This document shows positions 19,250-28,691 of a stretch of 36,463 nt of DNA, piece by piece. The DNA is from Halieaceae bacterium (GTDB lineage Bacteria > Pseudomonadota > Gammaproteobacteria > Pseudomonadales > Halieaceae), in contig JANQGK010000126.1 in the NCBI GenBank assembly GCA_028277365.1, positions 1 through 36,463 of the forward strand. Direction: 5' to 3'. The notes under the pieces were generated by a model. That model was not told the origin of the DNA, ran no database searches, and was given only the letters and a program-made list of their open reading frames with translations. Within the stretch, counting starts at the first letter, position 1, and each line of letters begins with the position of its first letter. Both the position numbers and the translations under genes were made by a program.

Positions 19250-22027
19250 ATGAACAAGTGCCTCACCACCCTGTTTGCCAGCCTGGGCCTCGGCGGCCTG
19301 CTCGCGTGCGCTGCCCACGCCGCGCCTGAGCCCGGCGCCGTGGAGATCGTGAAACACCTGGCGGAGCTGCGATTCGACAAGCTGGGGCACCCGCAGATCA
19401 AGAGCGATTCCATCCGCCCGGCGCTGGCACCGGCCGACCGGCCCCACCGGCTGCTGGTGTTACCGGTGCAATTCACCGACAAAGCCTATGACCGTTTTGA
19501 AGGTGATCCCGACCAGGAAGCGCGCAACCGCGCCTATTTTCAGGACCTGCTCTTCGGCGGCGGCCCCGGGACGCCGCGGGCGGGCACTCTGTCGCACTAT
19601 TACCGCCACCAGTCCCGCGGCCGTTACAACATCACCGGTGATATCCACCCGGTGGTGCAACTGGACCAGACCCTGGCCTACTACGGCAAGCCGGTGCAGA
19701 GCTCTGACGGCAGCTGGCGCAGTGACGAGCGCGCCACCGACCTGGTCAAGGATGCGTTGACCACGGCTTATAAGATGAACCCGGATTTCCCCTGGGCCGA
19801 CTACGACCAGTGGGACCCCACCGATTTCGATGGCGACGGCAACCGCGATGAGCCCGACGGCTACCTCGATCACTTCGTGCTGATCATCGCCGGCAAGGGA
19901 CAGGCTTCCTGCCAGGGGCTGTATAAGCTCAGCGACAAGCTCGGCATCAATGCCGAGCCGGATGCCTTCGACCACCTCACCCCAGACGAGCAGGCCTGTG
20001 CCGAACGCATCTGGCCGCACCGCTTTGCCATCACCGAAAACCTGGGGCAGGGCCCCAGCGTGAACGGTGAGATGAACGCCCGCGGCGGCATCGATATCGG
20101 CAACGGCATGTGGGTGCTGGATTACAATATGCAGTCCGAATACACCAGCATCGCCACCTTTATCCACGAGTTCGGCCACTCCCTGGGACTGCCCGATGTG
20201 TACGCCCGCCAGACCAGTAACTCCAGCGGTTCCTGGGAGGCAATGTCTGCTACCGTGGGGCCCGAGCCCCAGGAGCTGAGCGCCTGGTCCCGAACCGTAC
20301 TGGGCTGGATGAGCCCCTGCATCGTTCGGCCGCCTGCCCACGACGGGAACCGCCGCGGCTCCCTCTATCTGCAAACCATGAATGACTGGACCGGCAATGC
20401 CGAGCAGCCTGAGGCTTCGGAGGCCTGCGATGCCGCCATGGTGATCTTGCCGCCCAAGTTTCGCGATATCGAGCTGGGGCCTTTGACTGCAGGGCAGGGC
20501 AACCAGGCGGCCTACTCGGGGCAGGGCAACGACATGCTGCGTTCCCTGGGCCGGACTTTTGACCTGAGTAATGTGCGCCCACCGGTCACTCTCAGCCTCG
20601 ACACCTGGTTCGAAATCGAGGCCGAGTGGGATTACCTGTACGTGGAGGTAGCCGGGGATGACGGCGCATACCGCCGCATAATGCCCACTGACAAGTTGAC
20701 AGTGGATGACAAAAACAGCGTCATGCCCGCCGGCAAAGGCCACGAGGGCCAGGGCTCCCTGCCGGGTTTCACCGGTCTCAGTGGCGATACTACCGGCGAC
20801 AACAAGGTGGCCTCCGCCCCCGGCTGCGACCCGGACGCCAGGCGTGAGGAAGCCGAGGACCGGGTCGGCAACGAAGAAGTCGACCCGTGTTCGGTGGCTC
20901 AATGGGTCAGCGCCGAGTTCGACCTGAGTGAGTTTGCCGGCGGCGAGGTCAGCGTGCGTTTCAGCTATTTCACGGACGGCGCCGCCGTGGAGAACGGCGC
21001 ATTGATCGACAATGTTGGCATTGCCGCTATCGACTTCCTGGAAGACTTTGAAGGTGACGAGATCAGCGGCTGGGACAACGCCGGCTTCACCCTGTCCGGT
21101 GGCAGCCACCGCCTGGCAGTGCCGCATTTCTACCTGCTGGAATACCGCGACCCCTACGCCACCCTCGAGGCGGTGAAGAACTACGACGCCAACCTGGCGC
21201 GCACGCCCGGCTTCGTATTCTTCCCGGGTGTCGACGGCAACATGAAGGCCATGAACGTGAATTACCGCCCCGGCGTAGTGATGTGGTACGCCAACGGGGA
21301 GTACCTCTGGAGCCAGAACGAGCCCGCCCAGTTCGGGCCTGGCAAGGGCTTTCTGTTGGTGGTGGACTCCACGCCTCAGGAATTTGAGGTGGCCGACCTA
21401 CCCCAGCAGTTTTTCAAGCGCGAGGCGGGCTGGACCTGGTGGGAGTTTGACGACAGCGCCCAGGCCATGCTGGAGGAAAACTACATCGACGTCATGTGCT
21501 TCCAGCGCCGCCCGCCGTATTACCCGTCCTTTGTCGATGCGACTACCGCGGAGCGGTGTAAGCGCTATGAAATCGGCGGCCTGCCGGCGGTGGAAAGCCT
21601 GTACTGGGGCGACCGCCAGCTCATGTACGGCTACACCATCGTCAACACACTGCTGCCGGGCGCCGAGCGCCACGCGCGCAAGAGCAATACCAGCCTGTTC
21701 GATACCCGCGAGCGCGATGGCGTAGTGACCTACCGGCTCTACGACCGGGTGCTGCGCAACCTGCACTCGGCCGACGCGCCCTTTGCCTTGGAGGATTTCG
21801 GGGCCGGCGTGGAAATCTACGCGCCGGTGGACGGTGAGATGCGCCTGCAAAGCCAGCGCGGCTTTGCCCCGGTGAGCAGCTTCAGCGACGACCGCGCCTA
21901 CCTCAACCCGCACCTGCCTTTCGGCGGGGCCGCGGTTCCCGAGCTGGGCTTCAGCTACCAGTTGAAGGCGCCGGGCCGGCGGGCACCGGAGGGCAGCCGG
22001 GTGCGCATCGACTACCGCTGGAAGTAG
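19250..22027 (+). CDS. Secreted M6 family metalloprotease (immune inhibitor A-like)
   Basis: The 925-residue protein begins MNKCLTTLFASLGLGGLLAC with a signal sequence ending near AAHA-APEP; an LLAC stretch makes a lipoprotein possible but less likely. The zinc site is HEFGHSLGLPD (306-316). A calcium-type loop DFDGDGNRDEPDG lies at 192-204. The later half has two beta-sandwich-like parts (DTWFEIEAEWDYLYVEV about 465-480; FDLSEFAGGEVSVRFSYFTD), as in M6 peptidases with MAM- or PPC-type accessory domains. Immune inhibitor A relatives degrade host or environmental proteins. ATG 19250 is chosen for its GGAGAG ribosome site; ATG 19205 would put 15 polar residues before the signal peptide. yaeQ follows after 18 bases. 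Confidence 0.9.
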   Translation: MNKCLTTLFASLGLGGLLACAAHAAPEPGAVEIVKHLAELRFDKLGHPQIKSDSIRPALAPADRPHRLLVLPVQFTDKAYDRFEGDPDQEARNRAYFQDLLFGGGPGTPRAGTLSHYYRHQSRGRYNITGDIHPVVQLDQTLAYYGKPVQSSDGSWRSDERATDLVKDALTTAYKMNPDFPWADYDQWDPTDFDGDGNRDEPDGYLDHFVLIIAGKGQASCQGLYKLSDKLGINAEPDAFDHLTPDEQACAERIWPHRFAITENLGQGPSVNGEMNARGGIDIGNGMWVLDYNMQSEYTSIATFIHEFGHSLGLPDVYARQTSNSSGSWEAMSATVGPEPQELSAWSRTVLGWMSPCIVRPPAHDGNRRGSLYLQTMNDWTGNAEQPEASEACDAAMVILPPKFRDIELGPLTAGQGNQAAYSGQGNDMLRSLGRTFDLSNVRPPVTLSLDTWFEIEAEWDYLYVEVAGDDGAYRRIMPTDKLTVDDKNSVMPAGKGHEGQGSLPGFTGLSGDTTGDNKVASAPGCDPDARREEAEDRVGNEEVDPCSVAQWVSAEFDLSEFAGGEVSVRFSYFTDGAAVENGALIDNVGIAAIDFLEDFEGDEISGWDNAGFTLSGGSHRLAVPHFYLLEYRDPYATLEAVKNYDANLARTPGFVFFPGVDGNMKAMNVNYRPGVVMWYANGEYLWSQNEPAQFGPGKGFLLVVDSTPQEFEVADLPQQFFKREAGWTWWEFDDSAQAMLEENYIDVMCFQRRPPYYPSFVDATTAERCKRYEIGGLPAVESLYWGDRQLMYGYTIVNTLLPGAERHARKSNTSLFDTRERDGVVTYRLYDRVLRNLHSADAPFALEDFGAGVEIYAPVDGEMRLQSQRGFAPVSSFSDDRAYLNPHLPFGGAAVPELGFSYQLKAPGRRAPEGSRVRIDYRWK

Positions 22028-22045
22028 GGGCCCGCAAAAGCACCG

Positions 22046-22585
22046 ATGGCGCTGAAATCCGAGGTCTTCAAGTTTTCGCTGAACGTCGCCGATATGGACC
22101 GCCAGGTCTACGGCGACTTTCCGCTTACCGTGGCGCGCCACCCGTCGGAGACCGAGGCGCGCATGATGCTGCGGGTGCTGGCCTTTGCTCTCAACGCGGA
22201 TCAGCGCCTGGAATTTGGCCGCGGCATCAGCACCGACGACGAGCCCGACCTGTGGCGCAAATCCTTGGCGGGCGATATCGAACTGTGGGTCGAGCTGGGC
22301 ACCCCCGACCCCGACCGCCTGCGCAAGGCCTGTGGCCGCGCCGACCAGGTGCTGCTGTACTGCTACGGCGACCGAGCCACTCCGGTGTGGTGGGACAAGC
22401 ACGGCGCGGCGCTTGCGCGGCTGGACCGATTGCGGGTTTTCCAACTGGATGACGCTACCTGTGGCGCCCTTGGTGAACTGGCCCGCAGCGGCCTACAGCT
22501 GCAGTGCACTATCGATGGGGGTGTGGCCTGGTTGTCTGCCGGTGAGGTCAGCCTGCAGGCGAGTCCGGTTGAACTCAAAGCCTGA
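22046..22585 (+). CDS. yaeQ: YaeQ family protein
   Basis: The 179-residue protein starts MALKSEVFKFSLNVADMDRQ and continues LTVARHPSETEARMMLRVLA, ISTDDEPDLWRKSLAGDIELW and DDATCGALGEL, closely following E. coli YaeQ (181 residues). The family has a PD-(D/E)XK nuclease-like fold; a nuclease activity is not firmly shown, and the cellular role is unknown. It lies 18 bases after the M6 protease gene on the same strand, probably cotranscribed, though a shared function is not suggested by the families. Confidence 0.93.
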   Translation: MALKSEVFKFSLNVADMDRQVYGDFPLTVARHPSETEARMMLRVLAFALNADQRLEFGRGISTDDEPDLWRKSLAGDIELWVELGTPDPDRLRKACGRADQVLLYCYGDRATPVWWDKHGAALARLDRLRVFQLDDATCGALGELARSGLQLQCTIDGGVAWLSAGEVSLQASPVELKA

Positions 22586-22847
22586 GCGCTGGCTGGTCCG
22601 TTTGCCCGGACATCAAGAAGGGCGCTGAACGCTTTCCACTTCCAAACGCCTCCCACTTTATCAACGTAAATCGACGACGGAGAAGCCACCATAGTTTTAT
22701 TGCGGAGTCATTACTCCGGAGCGCCGATTTTCCTATTCGTGAATCACTGCACAGTTTTGCACAATGGCTTTGCCAGCCTCGGGCGCCCTGCATAAGACTC
22801 CTGGGCTCTCTGTCATATTGCCATGGACGCAGGAACGAGGTTAGGCG
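22586..22847. other. Intergenic region upstream of pilU
   Basis: The region contains a short hairpin, CGGAGT (22703-22708) / ACTCCG (22713-22718), without a clear T run, so it is a weak terminator candidate for yaeQ. A possible pilU promoter is TTGCCA (22770-22775) with ATAAGA about 16 bases later. No ORF here looks real. Confidence 0.4.
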
Positions 22848-23987
22848 ATGCGCATTACACCCTGGTTGGAAACCCTCGCCAAGCACGGCGGATCTGATCT
22901 GTATCTATGCACCGGCGCGCCGCCCTGTGCCAAGTTTCAGGGCAAACTCAAACCGGTGGCTAAGGAAGTGCTGGGACCGGGCGAGATCAAGGACATCGCC
23001 TACGAGGTGATGGATCCCACCCAGCAGGAGGAGTTCGAGCAGGAGCTGGAAATGAACCTGGCGATCTCCATCGCCCAGGTCGGTCGTTTCCGCATCAACA
23101 TCTATGTTCAGCGCAACGAAGTCAGCATTGTTGCGCGCAATATCGTCACCGAGATTCCCAAAGCCTCAGACTTGAACCTGCCACCTATTCTGACCGATAC
23201 CATCATGGCCAAGCGCGGCCTGATCCTGATGGTGGGTGCCACCGGCTCGGGCAAGTCGACCACGCTGGCTGCGCTGATTGACCACCGCAACAGCAACTCA
23301 TCGGGCCACATCATCACCGTGGAAGACCCGGTGGAGTTCGTGCACAAGCACAAGAAGTGCCTGATCAGTCAGCGCGAGGTGGGGGTGGATACCCGCAGCT
23401 GGCACGCTGCACTCAAGAACACCCTGCGTCAGGCGCCGGATGTGATTCTCATTGGGGAGATTCGCGACCGGGAGACCATGGAGCACGCCCTGGCCTTCGC
23501 CGAAACCGGCCACCTGGCGATCTCCACCCTGCACGCCAACAACGCCAACCAGGCCCTGGACCGCATTATCAACTTCTTCCCGGAGGAGCGCCGGCCTCAG
23601 TTGCTGATGGACCTGTCCTCCAATCTCAAGGCCTTTGTCTCACAGCGGCTGATTCCCACGGTGGATGACAAGCGCTGTGCGGCCATCGAAATCCTGCTGG
23701 GCACGCCGACCATTTCCGAACTGATCCTGCGCGGCGAGTTCGAGAGCATCAAGGAGATCATGGAGAAGTCCAACGAGCTGGGTATGCAGACCTTCGACCA
23801 GGCCCTGGTGAAGCTCTATCGGGACGGCAAAATCAGCATGGAAGAGGCGCTCAAGAATGCCGACTCCGAGAATACGGTACGCCTGACCCTTAAACTGTCC
23901 GGCGATGCGCCGGCCGCAAATTCTGCTGGCGGCCTGTCGCTGGAGCTTGAAGCCGAGGAATCGGACGAGGAAGACGCGGCGGCCTAA
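22848..23987 (+). CDS. pilU: Type IV pilus retraction-associated ATPase PilU
   Basis: The 379-residue hexameric ATPase of the PilT/PilU group works at the inner-membrane base of type IV pili. Walker A is GATGSGKST (130-138); the Asp box IITVEDPVEFVH, Walker B ILIGEIRDRETM, and the His box AETGHLAISTLHANNA follow. AIRNLI-type PilT ending is absent; instead there is an acidic tail GLSLELEAEESDEEDAAA, like the PilU ending. In Pseudomonas pilT and pilU are adjacent, but here pilU stands alone; PilU usually needs PilT to drive retraction, so pilT should be elsewhere. The stop overlaps the convergent DUF5522 gene by four bases. Confidence 0.9.
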   Translation: MRITPWLETLAKHGGSDLYLCTGAPPCAKFQGKLKPVAKEVLGPGEIKDIAYEVMDPTQQEEFEQELEMNLAISIAQVGRFRINIYVQRNEVSIVARNIVTEIPKASDLNLPPILTDTIMAKRGLILMVGATGSGKSTTLAALIDHRNSNSSGHIITVEDPVEFVHKHKKCLISQREVGVDTRSWHAALKNTLRQAPDVILIGEIRDRETMEHALAFAETGHLAISTLHANNANQALDRIINFFPEERRPQLLMDLSSNLKAFVSQRLIPTVDDKRCAAIEILLGTPTISELILRGEFESIKEIMEKSNELGMQTFDQALVKLYRDGKISMEEALKNADSENTVRLTLKLSGDAPAANSAGGLSLELEAEESDEEDAAA

Positions 23988-24199
23988 TCGCTGACACCGC
24001 TTCCCGCCGGCACCGCTTCATGGCCGAAAGGACAGTGGCGGCAGCCGCTGCCGCAGCAGTATCCCCGCTGGCGGTGCTTTAACTCCGTAAACACCAGGAA
24101 ACCCGTGTCTGGATCGATATAGTGCGGCTCGCCGGCTTCCACTGCGCGGCGGTGGGCTTCTGAAAAGGGCTCAGAGCCCTTTTCAGTTCGATCTTTCAC
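23984..24199 (-). CDS. Small DUF5522-like cysteine-rich protein with REP-derived N-terminus
   Basis: A 71-residue product starts at GTG 24199, overlapping the rnt stop. The core, about residues 19-60, reads HYIDPDTGFLVFTELKHRQR followed by GYCCGSGCRHCPFGH; four closely spaced cysteines suggest metal binding. Small proteins with this CCGSGCRHCP motif are widespread and uncharacterised. The first residues, MKDRTEKGSEPFS, come from one arm of a REP-like repeat (24163-24183), and family members usually begin near SEAHRRA. A start at the GTG before EAGEPHY would avoid the repeat but remove part of the conserved start. Confidence 0.75.
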   Translation of the reverse strand: MKDRTEKGSEPFSEAHRRAVEAGEPHYIDPDTGFLVFTELKHRQRGYCCGSGCRHCPFGHEAVPAGSGVSD

Positions 24200-24239
24200 G
24201 CGTCACCACTTTGCGATGAAAAGGGCTCTGACCCCTTTT
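24163..24239. repeat. REP-like inverted pair, copy 2 (inside coding sequence)
   Basis: Arms at 24163-24183 (AAAAGGGCTCAGAG then CCCTTTT) and 24219-24239 (AAAAGGGCTCTGAC then CCCTTTT) flank a 35-base spacer. The reverse complement of the right arm is identical over 21 bases to the left arm of copy 1 at 19070-19090. Both arms are read on the minus strand as EKGSEPFS: one in the C-terminus of RNase T, the other in the N-terminus of the DUF5522-like protein. Confidence 0.88.
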
Positions 24240-24867
24240 CGACCTCGTCTTCTTCGGTCTCGGCCGGCGGCGTCCAGCCCCCCAGCGCATTCCACTTGTT
24301 GACGATGCCGCAGAACAGCTCGGCCGTTTTCTCGGCATCGTAGGCGGCGGCGTGGGCTTCCGAGTTGCTGAACTCCAGCCCCGCTTCCTGGCAGGCCTTG
24401 GCCAGCACCGTCTGGCCGTAGGCCAGGCCCGACAGGGTGGCGGTGTCGAAATGGGAGAAGGGATGGAAGGGGCTGCGCTTGAGGCCGCAGCGCTCTACCG
24501 CGGCCTGCAGAAAGCCCGCATCAAAGTGCGCGTTGTGGCCCACCAGCACCGCGCGGATGCAGCCCTGGTCCTTCATCTCCTTGCGCACCTTGCTGAACAG
24601 GTCCTTCAGCGCTTCTTCTTCGCTGATGGCCTCCCGGAACGGGTGCCAGGGATCGATGCCCGTAAAGTCCAGCGCGGCCTGTTCAATGTTGGCGCCCTCG
24701 AAGGGGGTCACGTGGTAGTTGTGGGTCTCGTGTACTACCAGCTCGCCGGCCTCGTTCATGCGCATCAGGGTACCGGCGATCTCCAGGATCGCGTCGGTGG
24801 CTGAATTGAAGCCCCCGGTCTCCATATCGATCACCACGGGCAGATAGCCGCGGAAGCGCTGTTTCAT
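24196..24867 (-). CDS. rnt: Ribonuclease T (DEDD exonuclease)
   Basis: RNase T trims 3' ends of tRNA and other stable RNAs. The product (223 residues from ATG 24867) has the DEDDh set: VVIDMETGGFN (first D and E), GHNAHFDAGF (second D), and HAAAYDAEKTAELF (H and last D). Family segments RFRGYLPVV, FTGIDPWHPFR, FHPFSHFDTATLSGLAYGQT and NKWNALGGW align along the E. coli enzyme. A GTG at 24876 overlaps the pyrC stop and could be used instead. After GGWTPPAETEEDEV the native end is extended by EKGSEPFSSQSGDA, created by a REP-like arm. The gene is coupled to pyrC upstream and to the DUF5522-like gene downstream. Confidence 0.93.
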   Translation of the reverse strand: MKQRFRGYLPVVIDMETGGFNSATDAILEIAGTLMRMNEAGELVVHETHNYHVTPFEGANIEQAALDFTGIDPWHPFREAISEEEALKDLFSKVRKEMKDQGCIRAVLVGHNAHFDAGFLQAAVERCGLKRSPFHPFSHFDTATLSGLAYGQTVLAKACQEAGLEFSNSEAHAAAYDAEKTAELFCGIVNKWNALGGWTPPAETEEDEVEKGSEPFSSQSGDA

Positions 24868-24872
24868 GGCCG

Positions 24873-25910
24873 TCACGCGGTGACGGTCCAGTGCACGCTT
24901 TCGCCGGCGCGCAGGGGCGTGAGACTGCCGTCACCCAGGGCGATCTGGCCCGGGACTTCCCAGACATTCTTCTCCAGGGTGATGCTGTCCGTGTTGCGGG
25001 GCAGGCCGTAGAAGTCGGGTCCGAAGTGGCTGGCAAAACCCTCCAGCTTGTCCAGCGCGCCCGCCGCCTCGAACACCTCGGCATACAGCTCGATGGCGGC
25101 ATGGGCGGTGTAGCAGCCGGCGCAGCCGCAGGCGGATTCTTTGGCATCGGTGTCGTGGGGTGCGGAGTCGGTACCCAGGAAGAACTTGGGGCTGCCGCTG
25201 GTGGCTGCGTTGATCAACGCCTGCTGATGCCGGTTGCGTTTGAGAATCGGCAGGCAGTAGTAGTGGGGACGGATTCCGCCCACCAGCATGTGGTTGCGGT
25301 TGTACAGCAGGTGGTGGGCGGTGATGGTGGCCGCCACGTTGGCGCCGGCGCCGCGCACAAAGTCCACGGCGTCCTCCGTGGTGATGTGCTCCAGCACCAC
25401 TTTCAGGCGTGGGAAGTTGGCGACAATGGGGCGCAGGTGCTGCTCGATAAACACCGCCTCGCGGTCGAAGATATCCACGTGGTGGTCGGTGACTTCACCG
25501 TGGATCAGCAGCGGCAGATCGTGCTCTTCCATGGCGCCGATTACCGGGTACAGGCTGGAGAGATCTGCCACCCCGGCATCGCTGTTGGTGGTGGCGCCGG
25601 CAGGGTACAGCTTCACCGCGTACACGAAGGGTGAGGCGGCGGCCTCGGCAATGTCGGCCTCGCTGGTCTGATCTGTAAGGTACAGCACCATCAGCGGCTC
25701 GAACTGGCGCGGCAGGCCGTCCATAGCGGCGAGGATGCGCTCGCGGTAGGCGCCAGCCAGGGCCACGTTGGTGACCGGCGGAGTGAGGTTGGGCATCACG
25801 ATGGCGCGGCCCATGTAGCGCGCCATATCGGCGCAGGTCTGAGTCAGGGCAGCGCCGTCGCGCAGGTGTACATGCCAGTCGTCCGGGCGTATGAGGGTGA
25901 GTTGGGTCAC
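24873..25910 (-). CDS. pyrC: Dihydroorotase
   Basis: PyrC closes carbamoyl-aspartate to dihydroorotate, the third step of pyrimidine synthesis. The 345-residue product is the class II (E. coli-like) type. Zinc ligands are H13 and H15 ([10 protein letters not shown]), the carbamylated lysine is in [14 protein letters not shown], further histidines are in LLIHGEVTD and [10 protein letters not shown], and the catalytic aspartate is in [13 protein letters not shown] 25910 was chosen because it directly precedes [12 protein letters not shown]; the ATG further upstream (25991) runs over the argG promoter. rnt overlaps its stop by four bases. argG diverges. Confidence 0.95.
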   Translation of the reverse strand: MTQLTLIRPDDWHVHLRDGAALTQTCADMARYMGRAIVMPNLTPPVTNVALAGAYRERILAAMDGLPRQFEPLMVLYLTDQTSEADIAEAAASPFVYAVKLYPAGATTNSDAGVADLSSLYPVIGAMEEHDLPLLIHGEVTDHHVDIFDREAVFIEQHLRPIVANFPRLKVVLEHITTEDAVDFVRGAGANVAATITAHHLLYNRNHMLVGGIRPHYYCLPILKRNRHQQALINAATSGSPKFFLGTDSAPHDTDAKESACGCAGCYTAHAAIELYAEVFEAAGALDKLEGFASHFGPDFYGLPRNTDSITLEKNVWEVPGQIALGDGSLTPLRAGESVHWTVTA

Positions 25911-25963
25911 GGTGTATCCGGGTATCGAAGTGACCGCAAATGCTACCCGAATCGGGGGTTCGA

Positions 25964-25992
25964 TTGAAGCAAGCCAGGCGGCGGCGTACACT
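25964..25992 (+). promoter_or_regulatory. Sigma70 promoter of argG
   Basis: TTGAAG (25964-25969) and TACACT (25987-25992) with a 17-base spacer, 26 bases before ATG 26019. The ribosome site AGAGGGGA follows. This is one of the better -35/-10 pairs noted in the window. I saw no clear ARG box. Confidence 0.6.
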
Positions 25993-26018
25993 TACCCGCC
26001 TTTTTAGAGGGGATAACA

Positions 26019-27239
<1,221 letters not shown>

Positions 27240-27295
27240 GAACCAGGGCGGCACCACGTTTTAGCTGACCGGCCGTCCCCGTTCTCGCCATCAGT

Positions 27296-27317
27296 GATCC
27301 CCGCGCAGGCGGGGATC
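27296..27317. repeat. Dispersed hairpin repeat (GATCCCCGC...GCGGGGATC type)
   Basis: Perfect 9-bp stem GATCCCCGC (27296-27304) / GCGGGGATC (27309-27317) with loop GCAG. One strand translates to GWIPACAGIT, a variant of the WIPAFAGMT signature left by a repeat family common in proteobacterial intergenic DNA. Only one copy is in the window. It may also end argG transcripts, although there is no T run. Confidence 0.7.
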
Positions 27318-27405
27318 CAGCCACCTTGGACAGACAACGCCTTTGACCCGCTGCGATGCGGCTGATAAAAACGTAGTCCGTCCATTGACTTTCAGGTGAG
27401 CGCTT

Positions 27406-27843
27406 TTGCCCCCAGACCTTGACACTCCCGCCAGCGGTCCCGATGCAGAAACCGGCCTGACCATACGCACTTCGGAGCCTGGCTGGCTGGAGAAGCTGGC
27501 TGCCGCCTACCGGGAGGAGCGCGAGGTGCTGGTAATCGATGACGCCGAGATAGGCCTCGACCCAGCCAACCAGTCAATTCTCGGTATGGGCAAGGCCGCA
27601 GGTCTCGCCCGTCGCGAGTGGGCGGGTGTGGGTGTCTCGCTGGGCCTGTCGGGTGTCGGCCTGTGGATGGTCGTGGCTGCCGTCATCTCCCCGGAGCCCA
27701 CCAGCAAGCTCGGCCTGTTGATCGGCGGCGGTTCCATCTTGATGCTGAGCGGCGGCTTCTCCGCTATTCGGCTGCTCACCGACCACAAGCCGCCGGTGGT
27801 GGAAGTGACGCGAATGGGCATCCGCATTTCCTGGGAGGACTGA
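27406..27843 (+). CDS. Uncharacterised small membrane protein
   Basis: A 145-residue protein of no recognised family. The first ~75 residues are soluble and charged (AAYREEREVLVIDDAEIGLD, then a linker with LGMGKAAGLARREW). Two membrane helices follow, roughly 79-97 (VSLGLSGVGLWMVVAAVIS) and 104-125 (LGLLIGGGSILMLSGGFSAI), then a short tail EVTRMGIRISWED. The start is uncertain: TTG 27406 has AGGTGAG about six bases before it, and no in-frame ATG exists nearby. It converges on pcm with four bases between the stops. Confidence 0.65.
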   Translation: MPPDLDTPASGPDAETGLTIRTSEPGWLEKLAAAYREEREVLVIDDAEIGLDPANQSILGMGKAAGLARREWAGVGVSLGLSGVGLWMVVAAVISPEPTSKLGLLIGGGSILMLSGGFSAIRLLTDHKPPVVEVTRMGIRISWED

Positions 27844-27847
27844 GGTA

Positions 27848-28597
27848 TCAGCGCTCCCCGGTCAGCGGCACAAAACGTACTGGCAGCACCGAACGCTCCT
27901 TGGTACTGCCGTTCTCGCTTTTCTCTACCAGGATGAGCTCCTGAGCGCCCCTGGGGCTCTCCACCGGGATGATTAGCTTGCCACCGGGCTTCAACTGCTC
28001 CACCAGCGGTGCGGGGATATGCGGCGCGGCGGCCGTCACGATAATGCCGTCAAACGGTGCGTGTTCGGGCCAGCCGGCGTAGCCGTCGCCGGTTCGCAGG
28101 GTGATGTTCTCATAGCCAAGACGCTCCAGCACGGCGCCCGCGGTTTCGGTGAGTCCGGGGATGATCTCGACGCTGTAGATATGTGAGACCAGGGGTGACA
28201 GCACCGCGGCCTGGTAGCCCGAGCCCGTGCCGACCTCCAGCACCACGTGGTCGGGCTGGGGGTCGATGAAATCCGTCATCAGGGCGACGATAAACGGCTG
28301 AGAAATGGTCTGGCCGTGGGTGATGGGCAGTGCGGTGTTGAGGTAGGCCCGCGACTGCATATCCGCGCCCACGAATTCGTGGCGGGGGACGCGTGCCATG
28401 GCATCGAGCACGCGCTCACTCAGTTCTGCGCGACCGGTATAGCTGACCGTATCGCGGGTCGAGTTGCGAATGGCGTCCAGCATATCCATGCGCGCCTCCT
28501 GGTGACTGCTTCCGCGTGGCTCCTTGGCTGAGGCCGACGGTGCAGCGCACAGCAGGCTGACGCCCAGTGCGAAAGTTAACGGCAGCCATCGATACAT
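27848..28597 (-). CDS. pcm: Protein-L-isoaspartate O-methyltransferase with signal peptide and internal start
   Basis: Pcm methylates isoaspartyl residues in damaged proteins with S-adenosylmethionine. Family motifs in the 249-residue product: LPITHGQTISQP (90-101), the SAM loop VLEVGTGSGYQ (119-129), GDGYAGWPEHAPFDGIIVT, and KPGGKLIIPV. The first 24 residues (MYRWLPLTFALGVSLLCAAP then SASA) form a classic signal peptide, unlike the cytosolic E. coli enzyme. At codon 37 (28489) a second ATG follows AGGAGG by five bases; starting there gives 213 residues, close to the 208 of E. coli Pcm. The outer ATG also has a fair site (AGAGGAA). Both forms may be made. An exported form would need a methyl donor outside the cytoplasm, which is hard to explain. 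Confidence 0.92.
   Translation of the reverse strand: MYRWLPLTFALGVSLLCAAPSASAKEPRGSSHQEARMDMLDAIRNSTRDTVSYTGRAELSERVLDAMARVPRHEFVGADMQSRAYLNTALPITHGQTISQPFIVALMTDFIDPQPDHVVLEVGTGSGYQAAVLSPLVSHIYSVEIIPGLTETAGAVLERLGYENITLRTGDGYAGWPEHAPFDGIIVTAAAPHIPAPLVEQLKPGGKLIIPVESPRGAQELILVEKSENGSTKERSVLPVRFVPLTGER
28487..28500 (-). promoter_or_regulatory. Internal ribosome site and start within pcm
   Basis: On the minus strand AGGAGG (28500-28495) lies five bases before ATG (28489-28487), in frame with pcm codon 37. The Shine-Dalgarno match is perfect and better spaced than the one for the upstream start. Confidence 0.65.
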
Positions 28598-28630
28598 GGT
28601 ATTCCTCTATTGCAACTATAGCCTGTCGTC

Positions 28631-28660
28631 ATGACGATGGCTGAGTAGATGGCTTAGAAT
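28631..28660 (+). promoter_or_regulatory. Possible promoter of the solute-binding protein gene
   Basis: ATGACG (28631-28636) and TAGAAT (28655-28660) with an 18-base spacer, 31 bases before ATG 28692. The -10 matches five of six consensus bases; the -35 is moderate. Confidence 0.4.
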
Positions 28661-28691
28661 GCGTCGCAAAGTCCAAGCATCAGGAGTCTCC

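Noticed and set aside
19460-21127. A 555-residue minus-strand ORF opposite the M6 protease
   Set aside because: It is a shadow of the protease gene; composition is valine/glycine-rich and there is no ribosome site or family motif.
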